Of a stretch of 64,000 nucleotides of DNA, positions 36,209 through 45,700 are shown piece by piece (position 1 is the stretch's first letter; every line of letters begins with the position of its first letter). The notes beneath the pieces were generated by a model, which did no database searches, was not told the origin of the DNA, and was given only the letters and a program-made list of their open reading frames with translations. The DNA lies in contig NZ_BOMS01000009.1 in assembly GCF_016862315.1 (NCBI RefSeq), forward strand, positions 62,001 to 126,000. Reading direction: 5' to 3'. This DNA comes from Actinoplanes palleronii (GTDB lineage Bacteria; Actinomycetota; Actinomycetes; Mycobacteriales; Micromonosporaceae). Position numbers and translations under genes: made by a program.

Positions 36209-39200
36209 ATGACACCCAATCGGTTGTTCGTCCAGAGCCTCGGTGGCGCGATCGTCACCTCCGCGGTCGCGGCCGCCTGGCTCGCGCCGGGTACCGCGTT
36301 CGCGGCCACCGCCACCGAGACCCTGTCCGTCACCGGGACGGTCCAGTCAGTCGTCGTCGACCCGCTGCCGGGCACGCCGGAGGGCGCCGAGCAGGAGCAG
36401 GCCTTCGTACAGGTCGATGATCTGCTCCTGCCGGTCCCGGCCGGCGCCCTGGCCGGCGCGGACTCCGGCCAGCAGGCCACCCTGAAGCTGAAGACGCGGC
36501 CCGGCACGAGCCGGGCCGAGGCGCTCACCGACGCGGCCGGGACGACGCCGGTGGCGGCCTCGAGCACGGCCCGCGCCCTCGGGTCGAGCTCGGCGGCGGT
36601 CGTCGCGGCCCGGCTGACCGGTACGGCGGCGGCAGCGACGCAGGAGGCCGCGATCGGCTCGCACACGCTGACCGTGTTGCCGGTCTTCTGGTCGGCGAAG
36701 GACGCCGAGACGCCGAGCTCGCTCACCACCCTCGCCACCAAGGCGAAGAGCTACTGGGCCGAGCAGTCCAACGGCGGCATCGCCATCAACGTCGACGTCC
36801 GCGACTGGAAGCAGGTGTCGGCGCCGTCCGGGAGCTGCAACACCACCGCGATCTACCAGGCGGCCCTCGCCGCGAACGGGCTCACCTCACCGACCGACGC
36901 GACCCAGCACGTCGCGGTCTACTTCCCGAAGCAGTCGGGCTGCTCGTGGGCCGGGCTGGGCTCGGTGAACGGGTCGATCATCTGGATCAACGGCTACCCG
37001 TGGGAGGACGTGCTCACCCACGAGTTCGGCCACAACATCGGCCTGGGCCACGCCAACAAGGCGACCTGCTCGGGAACCGGCGGCCGGGTCACGCTGTCCA
37101 CCTCGTGCACCATCGCGGAGTACAACGACGTCACCGACGTGATGGGCTACGCCATGCAGGGCTACGCCTCCGGGAACCTGAACTCGGCGTTCGGTGACTA
37201 CCTGGGCCTCGCGCAGACCGTCACGGCGTCCACCTCGCAGAAGACCACCGTGGACCTGTCGGCGCTGTCGACGCACTCCGGCACGACCGGCGTGAAGCTC
37301 GCCACCTCGGCCGGCACGGTGTTCGTCGACTTCCGCCCGGCGACCGGCCGGGACACCCGCGCGCCGTACTGGGCCGGCGTCCAGGCCCACCTGCGGACCG
37401 CGACGAACCCGCCGACCACCCAGCTGCTCGACCTGCAGCCGACCAGCAGTTCGGCGTTCTCGGCGGCGAACCTGCCGCTCAACGGCGTGTGGGCGGTGCC
37501 CGGCACCAACCAGACGGTGAAGGTGACCTCGGTCGGCGCGACCACCGCCACGATCGAGGTCGCGGCGGCCGCGGACACCACCGTCCCGAACACCGCACCG
37601 GTTATCACCACGACCGCGACCATGACGAACACCGCCACCCAGACGATCACCTGGAGCGCGGCCGCGGACAAGGAGTCCGGGATCTCCGCGTACCGGGTGC
37701 TGGTCAACGGCAGCACGGCGGCCGAGACCGGCGGCGACACGCTGACCGCGGACGTCGCGCTGGCCGAGGGCACCAACACGGTCACGGTCGTCGGGGTCAA
37801 CGGCTCCGGTCTGATCAAGAGCAGCGCGGCGAAGTCGATCCTGCGCGACTCGGCCGCGCCGGACGCGGTCACCGCCCTCAAGGTCGCTGCCGACGGCAAG
37901 ACCGTCTCCTGGACGGCTCCGGCCGACAAGGGCACCACCCGTTCGTACGCGGTGCGCGTCGACGGCACGCTCACCGCCACCGTCACCTCCCCCACCGCGA
38001 GGGTGAGCATCGCGGCCGGCCGGCGGACCGTGTCGGTCACCCCGTCGGACGCCGCCGGCAACGTCGGCACCGCCACCGAGACCACCCTGTGGATCGACCC
38101 GTCCGCACCGGTCTCGCCGGTCATCACCGCGCCGAGCGCCGACACCTGGCAGAACAGCCGGCAGGTCACGCTCGTCTGGAGCGCCGCGTCCGCGCCGGGC
38201 TCCGGGATCAGCTCCTACACCGTGACCGTGGGCGGCCGGGCGACCGTCGTCGACGGGGACACCACCTCCACCACGGTCACCCTCTCCGCCGACGGCACCT
38301 TCCCGGTGACCGTGGTCGCGAAGAACCTCGCCGGGGTGGTCTCCAAGGCGGCCACCGGCACGATCAAGGTCGACACGCTCACGCCGGACATGGCCAAGAC
38401 CATCAAGCTCGCCACCGACCAGTCGAAGCTCACCTGGGTCGCGGGCTCCGCCGCCGGTTCCCCGGTGTCGTGGAAGGTGCAGGTCGACGACGGCGCGGCG
38501 GTCCTGGTCACCAAGGCCGAGGCGCCCAACACCGCCGCCGAGGGCCAGCACACCTGGACGATCACCGGCGTGGACGCGGCCGGCAACACCGGGGCGTCCG
38601 CGACGTACACGGCGTGGACCGACCGGACCGCGCCGTCCGCGCCGACCATCGTGACACCGGTCGCCGACAGCACCGCCCGGACCGCGCCGGTCACGGTCAC
38701 CTGGAACGCGACGACCGATTCCGGTTCCGGCATCGCGTCGTACGTGGTGACGGTGGGCACGCAGAAGACGATCGTGCCGGGCACCACGACCAGCTACTCG
38801 TACAAGCCGTCCGAGGGGCGCCAGACGGTCAGCGTGGCCGCGGTCAACAACGCCGGGCTCAGCTCGCCGGCCGAGTCGGTCAGCTACACGTACGACCCGA
38901 CCGCCCCGACCGTCCCCGCCCAGGTGAAGGTCTCCGGCGCGGACGACCGGACCGTGGTCACCTGGGCCGCCGCCACCGACCGCACCACCGGCATCGCCGA
39001 ATACGTCCTCTCCCTGGACGGCACCCGGGTCACCACCGCCACGACCACCACGGCGACCGTGACCACGCCGCCCGGCAAGCACACCTGGACCGTCCAGGCG
39101 GTCGACAACGCCGGCAACACCAGCACGGCGGGCACGACCGGCCCGGTCTGGTTCGACACCACCGCACCCACCGCCGCCCAGCCGGCCACCGTGCCGGCCA

Positions 39201-39721
39201 GTCAGGCGACCCGCGCGGTGAAGGTCTCCTGGTCGGCGGGCAGCGACGCCGAGTCGGGCGTCAAGGGGTACACGGTCGTCGCGTCCAACGGCAGCCGGAC
39301 GGTCAAGGTGGCCACCACCGCGACCACTGCCACCGTCACGGTCCCGGAGGACGGGTCCTGGCAGATCGTCGTGCAGACCACCAACCTGACCGGGCTCACC
39401 ACCGAAGCGGCCGCCGGCGCCGTCCTGGTCGACTCGGCCAAGCCGGGCGCGCCGGTGATCACCAGCCCGGCCGCCAAGGGCACCACCGGAACGTCGTTCA
39501 CGGTGACCTGGACGGCGCCGGCCGCCGGCCTGTCCGGCATCACCGGCTACCAGGTGCTGGTCAACGGCCGGGCCTACACCACGGTCAGCGGCAGCACCCT
39601 GCAGGCGCCGGTCACCGTGACCGTCGCGAAGGCCACGCCGACGACCGTGACGGTGACCGCGGTGGGCGGCACCGGGCTGGTCAGCCCGGCCGCGACGGTG
39701 GCGTTCACCGTCAGCCTTTAG
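36209..39721 (+). CDS. Large secreted zinc metalloprotease with eight Fn3/Ig-like repeats
   Basis: 1170 aa. No Shine-Dalgarno sequence is visible before ATG 36209. Signal peptide ends around TAFAA (residue 33). The zinc motif HEFGHNIGLGH lies near residue 270 and is followed by CSGTGGRVTLSTSC and DVMGYAMQG, the latter resembling the Met-turn of metzincins. From about residue 460 to the end there are eight repeats of roughly 90 residues, each with Pro-x-x-P starts and VTWSA/ITWSAA-type strands (Fn3/bacterial Ig-like). Paralog of the truncated gene at 1-1979, which also has the CSWAGLG segment before the zinc motif. It lies 44 bp after the glycosidase set and may be a separate transcript. Target protein unknown. 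Confidence 0.88.
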   Translation: MTPNRLFVQSLGGAIVTSAVAAAWLAPGTAFAATATETLSVTGTVQSVVVDPLPGTPEGAEQEQAFVQVDDLLLPVPAGALAGADSGQQATLKLKTRPGTSRAEALTDAAGTTPVAASSTARALGSSSAAVVAARLTGTAAAATQEAAIGSHTLTVLPVFWSAKDAETPSSLTTLATKAKSYWAEQSNGGIAINVDVRDWKQVSAPSGSCNTTAIYQAALAANGLTSPTDATQHVAVYFPKQSGCSWAGLGSVNGSIIWINGYPWEDVLTHEFGHNIGLGHANKATCSGTGGRVTLSTSCTIAEYNDVTDVMGYAMQGYASGNLNSAFGDYLGLAQTVTASTSQKTTVDLSALSTHSGTTGVKLATSAGTVFVDFRPATGRDTRAPYWAGVQAHLRTATNPPTTQLLDLQPTSSSAFSAANLPLNGVWAVPGTNQTVKVTSVGATTATIEVAAAADTTVPNTAPVITTTATMTNTATQTITWSAAADKESGISAYRVLVNGSTAAETGGDTLTADVALAEGTNTVTVVGVNGSGLIKSSAAKSILRDSAAPDAVTALKVAADGKTVSWTAPADKGTTRSYAVRVDGTLTATVTSPTARVSIAAGRRTVSVTPSDAAGNVGTATETTLWIDPSAPVSPVITAPSADTWQNSRQVTLVWSAASAPGSGISSYTVTVGGRATVVDGDTTSTTVTLSADGTFPVTVVAKNLAGVVSKAATGTIKVDTLTPDMAKTIKLATDQSKLTWVAGSAAGSPVSWKVQVDDGAAVLVTKAEAPNTAAEGQHTWTITGVDAAGNTGASATYTAWTDRTAPSAPTIVTPVADSTARTAPVTVTWNATTDSGSGIASYVVTVGTQKTIVPGTTTSYSYKPSEGRQTVSVAAVNNAGLSSPAESVSYTYDPTAPTVPAQVKVSGADDRTVVTWAAATDRTTGIAEYVLSLDGTRVTTATTTTATVTTPPGKHTWTVQAVDNAGNTSTAGTTGPVWFDTTAPTAAQPATVPASQATRAVKVSWSAGSDAESGVKGYTVVASNGSRTVKVATTATTATVTVPEDGSWQIVVQTTNLTGLTTEAAAGAVLVDSAKPGAPVITSPAAKGTTGTSFTVTWTAPAAGLSGITGYQVLVNGRAYTTVSGSTLQAPVTVTVAKATPTTVTVTAVGGTGLVSPAATVAFTVSL

Positions 39722-39730
39722 CTCTCGCTG

Positions 39731-39767
39731 AAGGGCCGGACCTGCCGCTCGCGGGTCCGGCCCTTTT
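39731..39767 (+). terminator. Intrinsic terminator of the metalloprotease gene
   Basis: 12-bp stem aagggccggacc (39731-39742) with ggtccggccctt (39754-39765) followed by TT, ten bases after the stop codon. Confidence 0.85.
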
Positions 39768-39800
39768 CGGTGGCCGCTCGCGTTTCCGGGGAACGACAAG

Positions 39801-39833
39801 AAGGCCGGGCCGCTCGCGCGGCCCGGCCTTTCT
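39801..39833. terminator. Second terminator hairpin, between convergent genes
   Basis: Perfect 13-bp stem aaggccgggccgc (39801-39813) and gcggcccggcctt (39818-39830), loop tcgc, followed by T-rich sequence. It lies 16 bp from the stop of the minus-strand gene at 39846 and probably serves that gene as well. Confidence 0.8.
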
Positions 39834-39845
39834 CACGTCGTTCGG

Positions 39846-40148
39846 TTACGGCGCTGAGCGCTGCCGCACCGCGGTCGGCGGGGCGAGCTGGACGGTCCAC
39901 GTCCGGGCCGCGCCGACCACCGAGATGGCCCGGCAGAGCAGGTCGCACCCCACCTGCGGGGTGCCTTCCGCGAAGCCGCGGTTGATGATGTTGACGGCTC
40001 TCGCGTGGTCACCCGTGGCGAGGGCGTCGTCAAGCGCGGACGTCAGGACCGCGGCGAGGGCGGCGTGGAAGCTGTCCGCACCCTTCTCACGCAGGGTCTT
40101 GGCGGGCTCGCGCAACGTTGAGGCAGTGACCGGGGGCGGGGCTAGCAC
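39846..40148 (-). CDS. Small protein of unknown function
   Basis: 100 aa from GTG 40148, which has AGGAG about ten bases upstream; an ATG at 40283 would add a stretch unlike normal protein. The middle is helical (AALAAVLTSALDDALATGDHARAVNIINRGFAEG) and could be a small helical bundle. One CDLLCR motif follows. No signal peptide or known domain was recognised. It converges on the large metalloprotease with terminators between. The good third-position GC and ribosome-binding site support a real gene; the function is unknown. Confidence 0.5.
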   Translation of the reverse strand: MLAPPPVTASTLREPAKTLREKGADSFHAALAAVLTSALDDALATGDHARAVNIINRGFAEGTPQVGCDLLCRAISVVGAARTWTVQLAPPTAVRQRSAP

Positions 40149-40495
40149 GGAAGTCGCTCTCCTGGGGTGTCGGTGTAACTCGTGGCCGGAACGCCGGCCG
40201 CCTGCGTCCTGAGCAGCGGGCGGGACGATCCGTCTGCGCGTGGTGGTCGTGACGCCTGGGGGGAGGCGTGGCACGGTAGCCATCTGGAAACCGCCATGCT
40301 TTCGCCCATGACGGCTTGCCCTGAGTTGTCAGCTGCATCGCCCGGCACGGGCGCCTTCTCACGAGCTGATCCGCCACCCACTGTACCCGCATCGGGCGCG
40401 ACGGCACCTCCGCCGAATCGGGGGATCACCCATAACCGACACGTCCTGTGACCGGGATCGCGCGCGTGCCACGCCCTGGACGACCCAGAATCCTG
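40149..40495. other. Gene-poor intergenic region
   Basis: About 350 bp between the divergent starts of the small gene (40148) and the cold-shock leader. Several overlapping short frames exist on both strands, but none has a ribosome-binding site combined with convincing codon bias. It should contain the promoter of the 100-aa gene; I could not point to its boxes. Confidence 0.5.
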
Positions 40496-40581
40496 TGCTA
40501 CGGTTTCGACGTTGCAGTTTTGATTTCCGTAGACGTTTTCGGCGCCTGATGGGTTTCAGTCAACCCGTCAAGGCGCTTTTT
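40496..40581 (+). promoter_or_regulatory. Promoter and structured leader of cold-shock gene (attenuator-like hairpin)
   Basis: TGCTACGGT (-10 40499-40504, extended by TG) is followed six bases later by gttgcagttttgatttccgt (from 40511, the likely transcript start). A hairpin then forms from gcgcct (40542-40547) with aggcgc (40571-40576), plus the inner stem gggtt/aaccc (40551-40555/40562-40566), and ends in TTTTT (40577-40581). This is an intrinsic terminator placed about 90 bp before the ribosome-binding site. The same order with sequence changes that keep the pairing is found at 63114-63197 before the second cold-shock gene. Confidence 0.75.
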
Positions 40582-40673
40582 CGTTGGACGTGTCGGTTCG
40601 ACGCGGGTGATCAACACAGCGGCGTACGAGATCGCGCAGTGCGGTCTCGAACAGCTCGCTAAGGAGCAAGACA

Positions 40674-40877
40674 ATGGTTACAGGTACCGTGAAGTGGTTC
40701 AACGCCGACAAGGGCTTCGGCTTCATCAGCCAGGACGACGGCGGCGCTGACGTCTTCGCCCACTTCTCCGCGATTGCGTCGAGCGGCTTCCGCAGCCTCG
40801 AGGAGAACCAGAAGGTGGAGTTCGACATCACCCAGGGCCAGAAGGGCCTGCAGGCGGACAACATCCGCCCGCTCTGA
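40674..40877 (+). CDS. cspA: Cold-shock protein (CspA family)
   Basis: 67 aa, one OB-fold cold-shock domain. RNP1 is [10 protein letters not shown] and RNP2 is DVFAHFSAI, the two single-stranded nucleic-acid-binding motifs. It binds RNA/ssDNA and acts as an RNA chaperone. AAGGAG lies eight bases before the ATG. The long 5' leader (about 160 nt) with an internal terminator-like hairpin suggests control by RNA structure. It is 63 of 67 residues similar or identical by eye to the protein at 63286. Confidence 0.97.
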   Translation: MVTGTVKWFNADKGFGFISQDDGGADVFAHFSAIASSGFRSLEENQKVEFDITQGQKGLQADNIRPL

Positions 40878-40888
40878 TCTTCGTTTGA

Positions 40889-40926
40889 CGAACGGCGGCC
40901 CGACTGATTCAGCGGGCCGCCGTTCG
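40889..40926 (+). terminator. Terminator of cold-shock gene
   Basis: Perfect 14-bp stem cgaacggcggcccg (40889-40902) and cgggccgccgttcg (40913-40926), followed by GCGTTT, eleven bases after the stop. The same hairpin core follows the second cold-shock gene. Confidence 0.88.
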
Positions 40927-41098
40927 GCGTTTCCCCCGGGCGCGCGTCCCACCGGCGTCGCCGGGCTCGCCCGGCCGCACCGGGTGAGGGCGATCACCCT
41001 GCGCTACGACTCATCAGCGCCTGCGAGAAGATACGTGCGGCAGGTCGTACACCGGATGCGCGCTTGAGGCGTCGAGAACAAGGTCGGGGAGCGAGATC

Positions 41099-42685
41099 GT
41101 GAGTCAGAACGTGCTGGCGTCGGCGGCGGGTGTGGCCGTTGAGGCGAAACGAAGGCGTACGTTCGCGGTGATCTCACACCCGGACGCCGGCAAGTCGACG
41201 ATGACCGAAGCGCTCGCCCTGCACGCGCGGGTGATCGGGCAGGCCGGCGCGGTGCACGGCAAGGGCGACCGCAAGGGCGTGGTCTCCGACTGGATGGCGA
41301 TGGAGCAGGAGCGCGGCATCTCCGTCACCTCGGCGGCGCTGCAGTTCTCCTACCGGGACGTCGTGATCAACCTGCTGGACACCCCCGGGCACGCTGACTT
41401 CTCCGAGGACACCTACCGGGTGCTGACCGCTGTCGACAGCGCGGTCATGCTGCTCGACGCGGCCAAGGGCCTGGAGCCGCAGACGCTGAAGCTGTTCGAG
41501 GTGTGCCGGCAGCGCAACATCCCGGTGATGACGTTCATCAACAAGTGGGATCGGCCCGGCCTCGACGCGCTCGCGCTGATGGACGAGATCGAGCAGCGGA
41601 TCGGGCTGAAGCCGACGCCGCTGACCTGGCCGGTCGGCATCGCCGGGCACTTCCGCGGCGTGGTCGACCGCCGCACCGGCGCGTTCGTCCGGATGGAGCG
41701 CGCACCCGGTGGCGCCGACCTCGCCGTCGAGGAGGAGATGAGCGCCGACGAGGCGGCCGAGCGGTTCGGCGCGGACTGGACCACCGCGACCGAGGAGCTC
41801 GAGCTGCTCGAGATGACCGGCGCCGACTTCGACGAGGCGGAGTTCCTCGCGGCGAAGAGCACCCCGGTGCTGTTCGGCGCGGCGGTGGCCAACCTCGGCG
41901 TGAGCCAGCTGCTGAACATCCTGGTCGAGCTGGCTCCGCCGCCGGAGGCCCGGCCCACCGTCGCCGGGGACGACCGCCCGGTCGAGGGCGCCTTCTCCGG
42001 GTTCGTCTTCAAGATCCAGGCGAACATGAACCGGACCCACCGCGACCAGCTCGCCTTCGTACGGATCAACTCCGGCAAGTTCGAGCGCGGCATGATCGTC
42101 ACGCACGCCGGCACCGGCAAGCCGTTCGCCACCAAGTACGCGCAGCAGATCTTCGGCCAGGGCCGCGAGACGATCGACGAGGCCTACCCCGGAGACGTGG
42201 TCGGCCTGGTCAACGCGACGACGCTCGGCATCGGCGACACGCTCTACGTCGGGGCACCGGTGAAGTACCCGGCCCTGCCGTCGTTCCCGCCGGAGCACTT
42301 CGCGGCGGTGACCGCCGCGGACACCTCGACGTACAAGCGGTTCCGCCGCGGCATCGAGCAGCTCGACGGCGAGGGCGTGGTCCAGGTCCTGCGCTCCGAG
42401 CAGCGCGGCGACGGCGTACCGGTCTTCGCCGCGGTCGGCCCGATGCAGTTCGAGGTCGCGACACACCGTCTCGAGGCCGAGTTCGGCGTCAAGGTGACCC
42501 TCAACCACCTGCCGTACGAGGTAGCCGCCCGCACCGACGAGGCCGGCCGGGAGATCCTGCGCGCCGAGTCGAACATCGAGGTGATGACCCGCGTCCGCGA
42601 CGGCGCCCTGCTGGCCGTCTTCCCGCACCGCTGGCGCATGCGCACAGTCGCCGGCCGCCACCCCGACCTCCGCCTGGACTCCTGA
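41099..42685 (+). CDS. prfC: Peptide chain release factor 3
   Basis: 528 aa, the normal RF3 length. Start GTG 41099 with GGGGAG eight bases upstream. GTPase motifs: G1 SHPDAGKST, switch region ERGISVTSAAL, G3 DTPGHADF, G4 NKWD. C-terminal domains typical of RF3 follow (VGPMQFEVATHRLEAEFGVKV). RF3 recycles RF1/RF2 from the ribosome after peptide release. It converges on the ATPase gene at 42710 with a 24-bp gap, marking the edge between housekeeping genes and the possible defence cassette. Confidence 0.97.
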   Translation: MSQNVLASAAGVAVEAKRRRTFAVISHPDAGKSTMTEALALHARVIGQAGAVHGKGDRKGVVSDWMAMEQERGISVTSAALQFSYRDVVINLLDTPGHADFSEDTYRVLTAVDSAVMLLDAAKGLEPQTLKLFEVCRQRNIPVMTFINKWDRPGLDALALMDEIEQRIGLKPTPLTWPVGIAGHFRGVVDRRTGAFVRMERAPGGADLAVEEEMSADEAAERFGADWTTATEELELLEMTGADFDEAEFLAAKSTPVLFGAAVANLGVSQLLNILVELAPPPEARPTVAGDDRPVEGAFSGFVFKIQANMNRTHRDQLAFVRINSGKFERGMIVTHAGTGKPFATKYAQQIFGQGRETIDEAYPGDVVGLVNATTLGIGDTLYVGAPVKYPALPSFPPEHFAAVTAADTSTYKRFRRGIEQLDGEGVVQVLRSEQRGDGVPVFAAVGPMQFEVATHRLEAEFGVKVTLNHLPYEVAARTDEAGREILRAESNIEVMTRVRDGALLAVFPHRWRMRTVAGRHPDLRLDS

Positions 42686-42709
42686 CCCGGAGGCGCGGGA
42701 TTCGTCCCG

Positions 42710-45700
42710 TCAGGGCCGTTCGGCGCTGGCGTACTGAAGCACTTCCTCCTGGGTCAACGGACTTTTCGGATGGTGGCTCAAGCACAGTGACGTGCGGACC
42801 TTGCTGAACGACGAGCCTTCCACCGCGACGTAGAACTCGCCGCCGCGCAGCTGCGAGATGCCGGGCAGATCCCCGCCCTTGGCCCGGGCCACCTCTCGCG
42901 CGGCTTCGATCTGGACGGGCGCGTTCAGCAAACCGAAGAACTGGGTCGCGGCGTTGCCCGGGATCTGGTTGTGCAGCCCCTTCGGCGACTGGGTGGCGAA
43001 GACCAGTCCCAGTCCGTACTTGCGGGCCTGGGAGGCGAGCGACAACGTGCTCCCGGTGCAGGCGGTCATCGCGCCGGACGGGGCGAAGGTCTGCGCCTCG
43101 TCCATCACGAACAGGCCGCCGAGCGGCCGCTCCCCGGCCGGATTTCGCTTGATCCAGGCGAACAGTGCCATCTGGAGCTGGTTGACGAAGCTCTGCTTCT
43201 GATCGTCGCTGGGCAGGCCGATCAGGCTGATCACCGAGACCCGGGCACGTTTCCCCTCTGCGGGAGTCAGCAGTTCACCCGGGTCCACCGGCTGCCCGAC
43301 CCCGCCGAACAGCGGATCGATCACGGTGGCCGCGGTCAGCGACTGGCCCAGGTCCGCAGCGATCTTGGTGGCATCGGCCCCGAATCTGCTGGCGGTGTCC
43401 GGCAGGTCGTCGAGCATGCCGATGAAACCGCGCAACGAGGTGTCCCTATGCCGCTGGGCGTAGTGGACGAGCGCCTCCTTCAGGACGGCCCGGCCCTTTT
43501 CCGCCTTGGCGGTCCGGCCGTCCACCTTCGCTCGTGGGGAGAGCGCGGCGAGCGCGGCATCCACAGCCGCCTCGAACTCGTCCGGGTCGTTGAGGAGCTG
43601 ATGGAAGTCCGGGAGCGGCTGGAAGGTGATCGGCCGCCCGGCCGCCCGACGCGGCGTATAGATCACCACTTCGGTGTTCTGCAGGTAGTCCTGCGCCTTG
43701 CCTGCATCGCCCGGGCCCCACGCGGACGGCTGCTCCGGCCACGGATCACCGAGCCGGGCGAGGTCGTTGTTGGGGTCGAGCACGATCGTGGAGACGCCCT
43801 GGAGCGCGCACTCCTCGATGATCCGGCGCAGCAGGACCGTCTTGCCGGAACCCGATCCGGCGAAGATCGCGGTGTGCTTCCGGAGTGCCTCGAGCTCCAC
43901 CATCACCGGTTCCGCGGTGTCGAAGCTGACGCCGAGCGAGATGGCCGGCCCGAGCGGCGCCCTGACGACGGGCCGGGCCGATTCCACCGGTCCGGCCTCC
44001 TCCTGCACCGGTGCGGGAGCAGCGAGATCGGGTGTCGGCAGGCCGGCCCCGGCGTCGGCCAGCGCCTCCTGGAGAAAGGCGACCTTGCCGGTCGGTTGCC
44101 GCGCCAGGAGCCAGGCCGGCAGGTCCGGCGGCGCCTTCGCGAGCAGATCCCGCAACGCCCACAGGATCCGGAGATCCTGGTCGGTCACCGTCAGACGCCG
44201 GCCACCGGCCGCTTCGAAGGCCGCCGCCGCCTCCCGGTTCTTGGCGCTCTGCGGCCACTCCGCGTTGCGGAGAAAGAACAACCGCCGATTTTGTACGCCG
44301 CCGGCCAGGCCCGCTTCGGTGCAGCCGGCCCGAATCCGGTTGAGAACGGCATTGGCATGGTAGTCCGGCGCGATGCCACGGAAGCCCCAGTGCGCCTCCA
44401 CCTCGGTCTCGTCGTCGATGGTGCGACGCAGCCGGGCGTGCAACGCGGGTTTGGTGCTCGGCGGCGGGTCCTGCTCGAACTGCCGGCCCGCGGCGCCGCG
44501 TTCGAGGATCCAGGCCTGCAACCCGGCCGACAGCAGACCTGGCAGTTCCAGGTCCTCGGCACCGGAGCTCAGTACGCCGTCGACGGTCGCGGCCGCGGTG
44601 AGCTCCGCGAACGTCTTGTCGATCGCGATCAGAGCCAACTCGGACGGTACGACGATGGTGTCGTCGACAATGGTTTGGGAGGCCCGGAGCTCGCCCAGCT
44701 CGCGCACGACACCGTCGTTGACACAGCCCCGGATGTGATCGTCGACGATCTGCAGGATTTCGCGCGGCTTGAAGTTCACCGCGTCGTCGAACGCTCGTTC
44801 CTGGACCGGCCAGGTGGGGTAGGGCGCGACGAAGCCCGTCGCGTCGTAGTGCGGTGTCAGGCGTCGCGCGACGAGCTCGCGGCCGACCGTCGCGGACGGC
44901 ACCGAGCCCAAGTGCTGCCGCGCGACGAAGCGATCCTGGACCGACGCGATCGCGTTCTTCTTGATCACCTCCCAGGTCGCGTGCTGAGCGGCGATCACGG
45001 TGACGGTCTTGTGCGTGCGTTCGCGCAGATCCATCAATCCGTTGGCGATCTGATCGAGTTGCAGGGAGTCCTGCCACTCGGCGCTCTGTCCGGCCTGGAT
45101 CGCCTTGGCGACCGGCGCCAGCAGCCCGTCGATCTGATCCACGGCGATCACCGACGGACCGGTCAAGGAAAGCAGCCAGGAGAGTTCACCGACCACCTTC
45201 TCCGGCGGGTGCACCTCGCGGGGCAGGCCCCACGGCGCACGCTCGCCCGGCTCGCACTCCTCACCGGACTGCAGGAAGTTGTTCCCCACCTCCCGGGCCC
45301 GGAAGTCACCGGCGTTGTAGAGCGCCAGTGCCCGGACGGTGTGCCGGCATTCCATGGCGACGTCGGGAGCGTGCCGGTGCAAGGCGCCCAGAAGCGCTTC
45401 GACGGCCGGGCGAAGCAGTGGAGCCGCGCCGATGAGCGCCTGCCGCTCCGCGAAGGGGACCCCGGTCAGCAGCGTGAGGCGGCGCAGGAAGACCTGCGAC
45501 TGGGTCTCCTGCCCGTCGATCCGACGAGCCAGGCCGGTCAGCATCGAATGCGCCACGCTGTGCCAGAAACGGGTGCCGTCCAGAAGGCCGACCAGGAAGA
45601 AATAGCCGTCCTGACCCTGGACCTGCTCCCGGACCCAGCCGAGGAGATGGGTCTTGCCGGTGCCCCGCTGGCCCTGGACCACGACGCCGACCGGGCTGCC

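Noticed and set aside
40087..40451. Three overlapping frames before the cold-shock gene
   Set aside because: No ribosome-binding site, poor codon bias and no domain; treated as intergenic.
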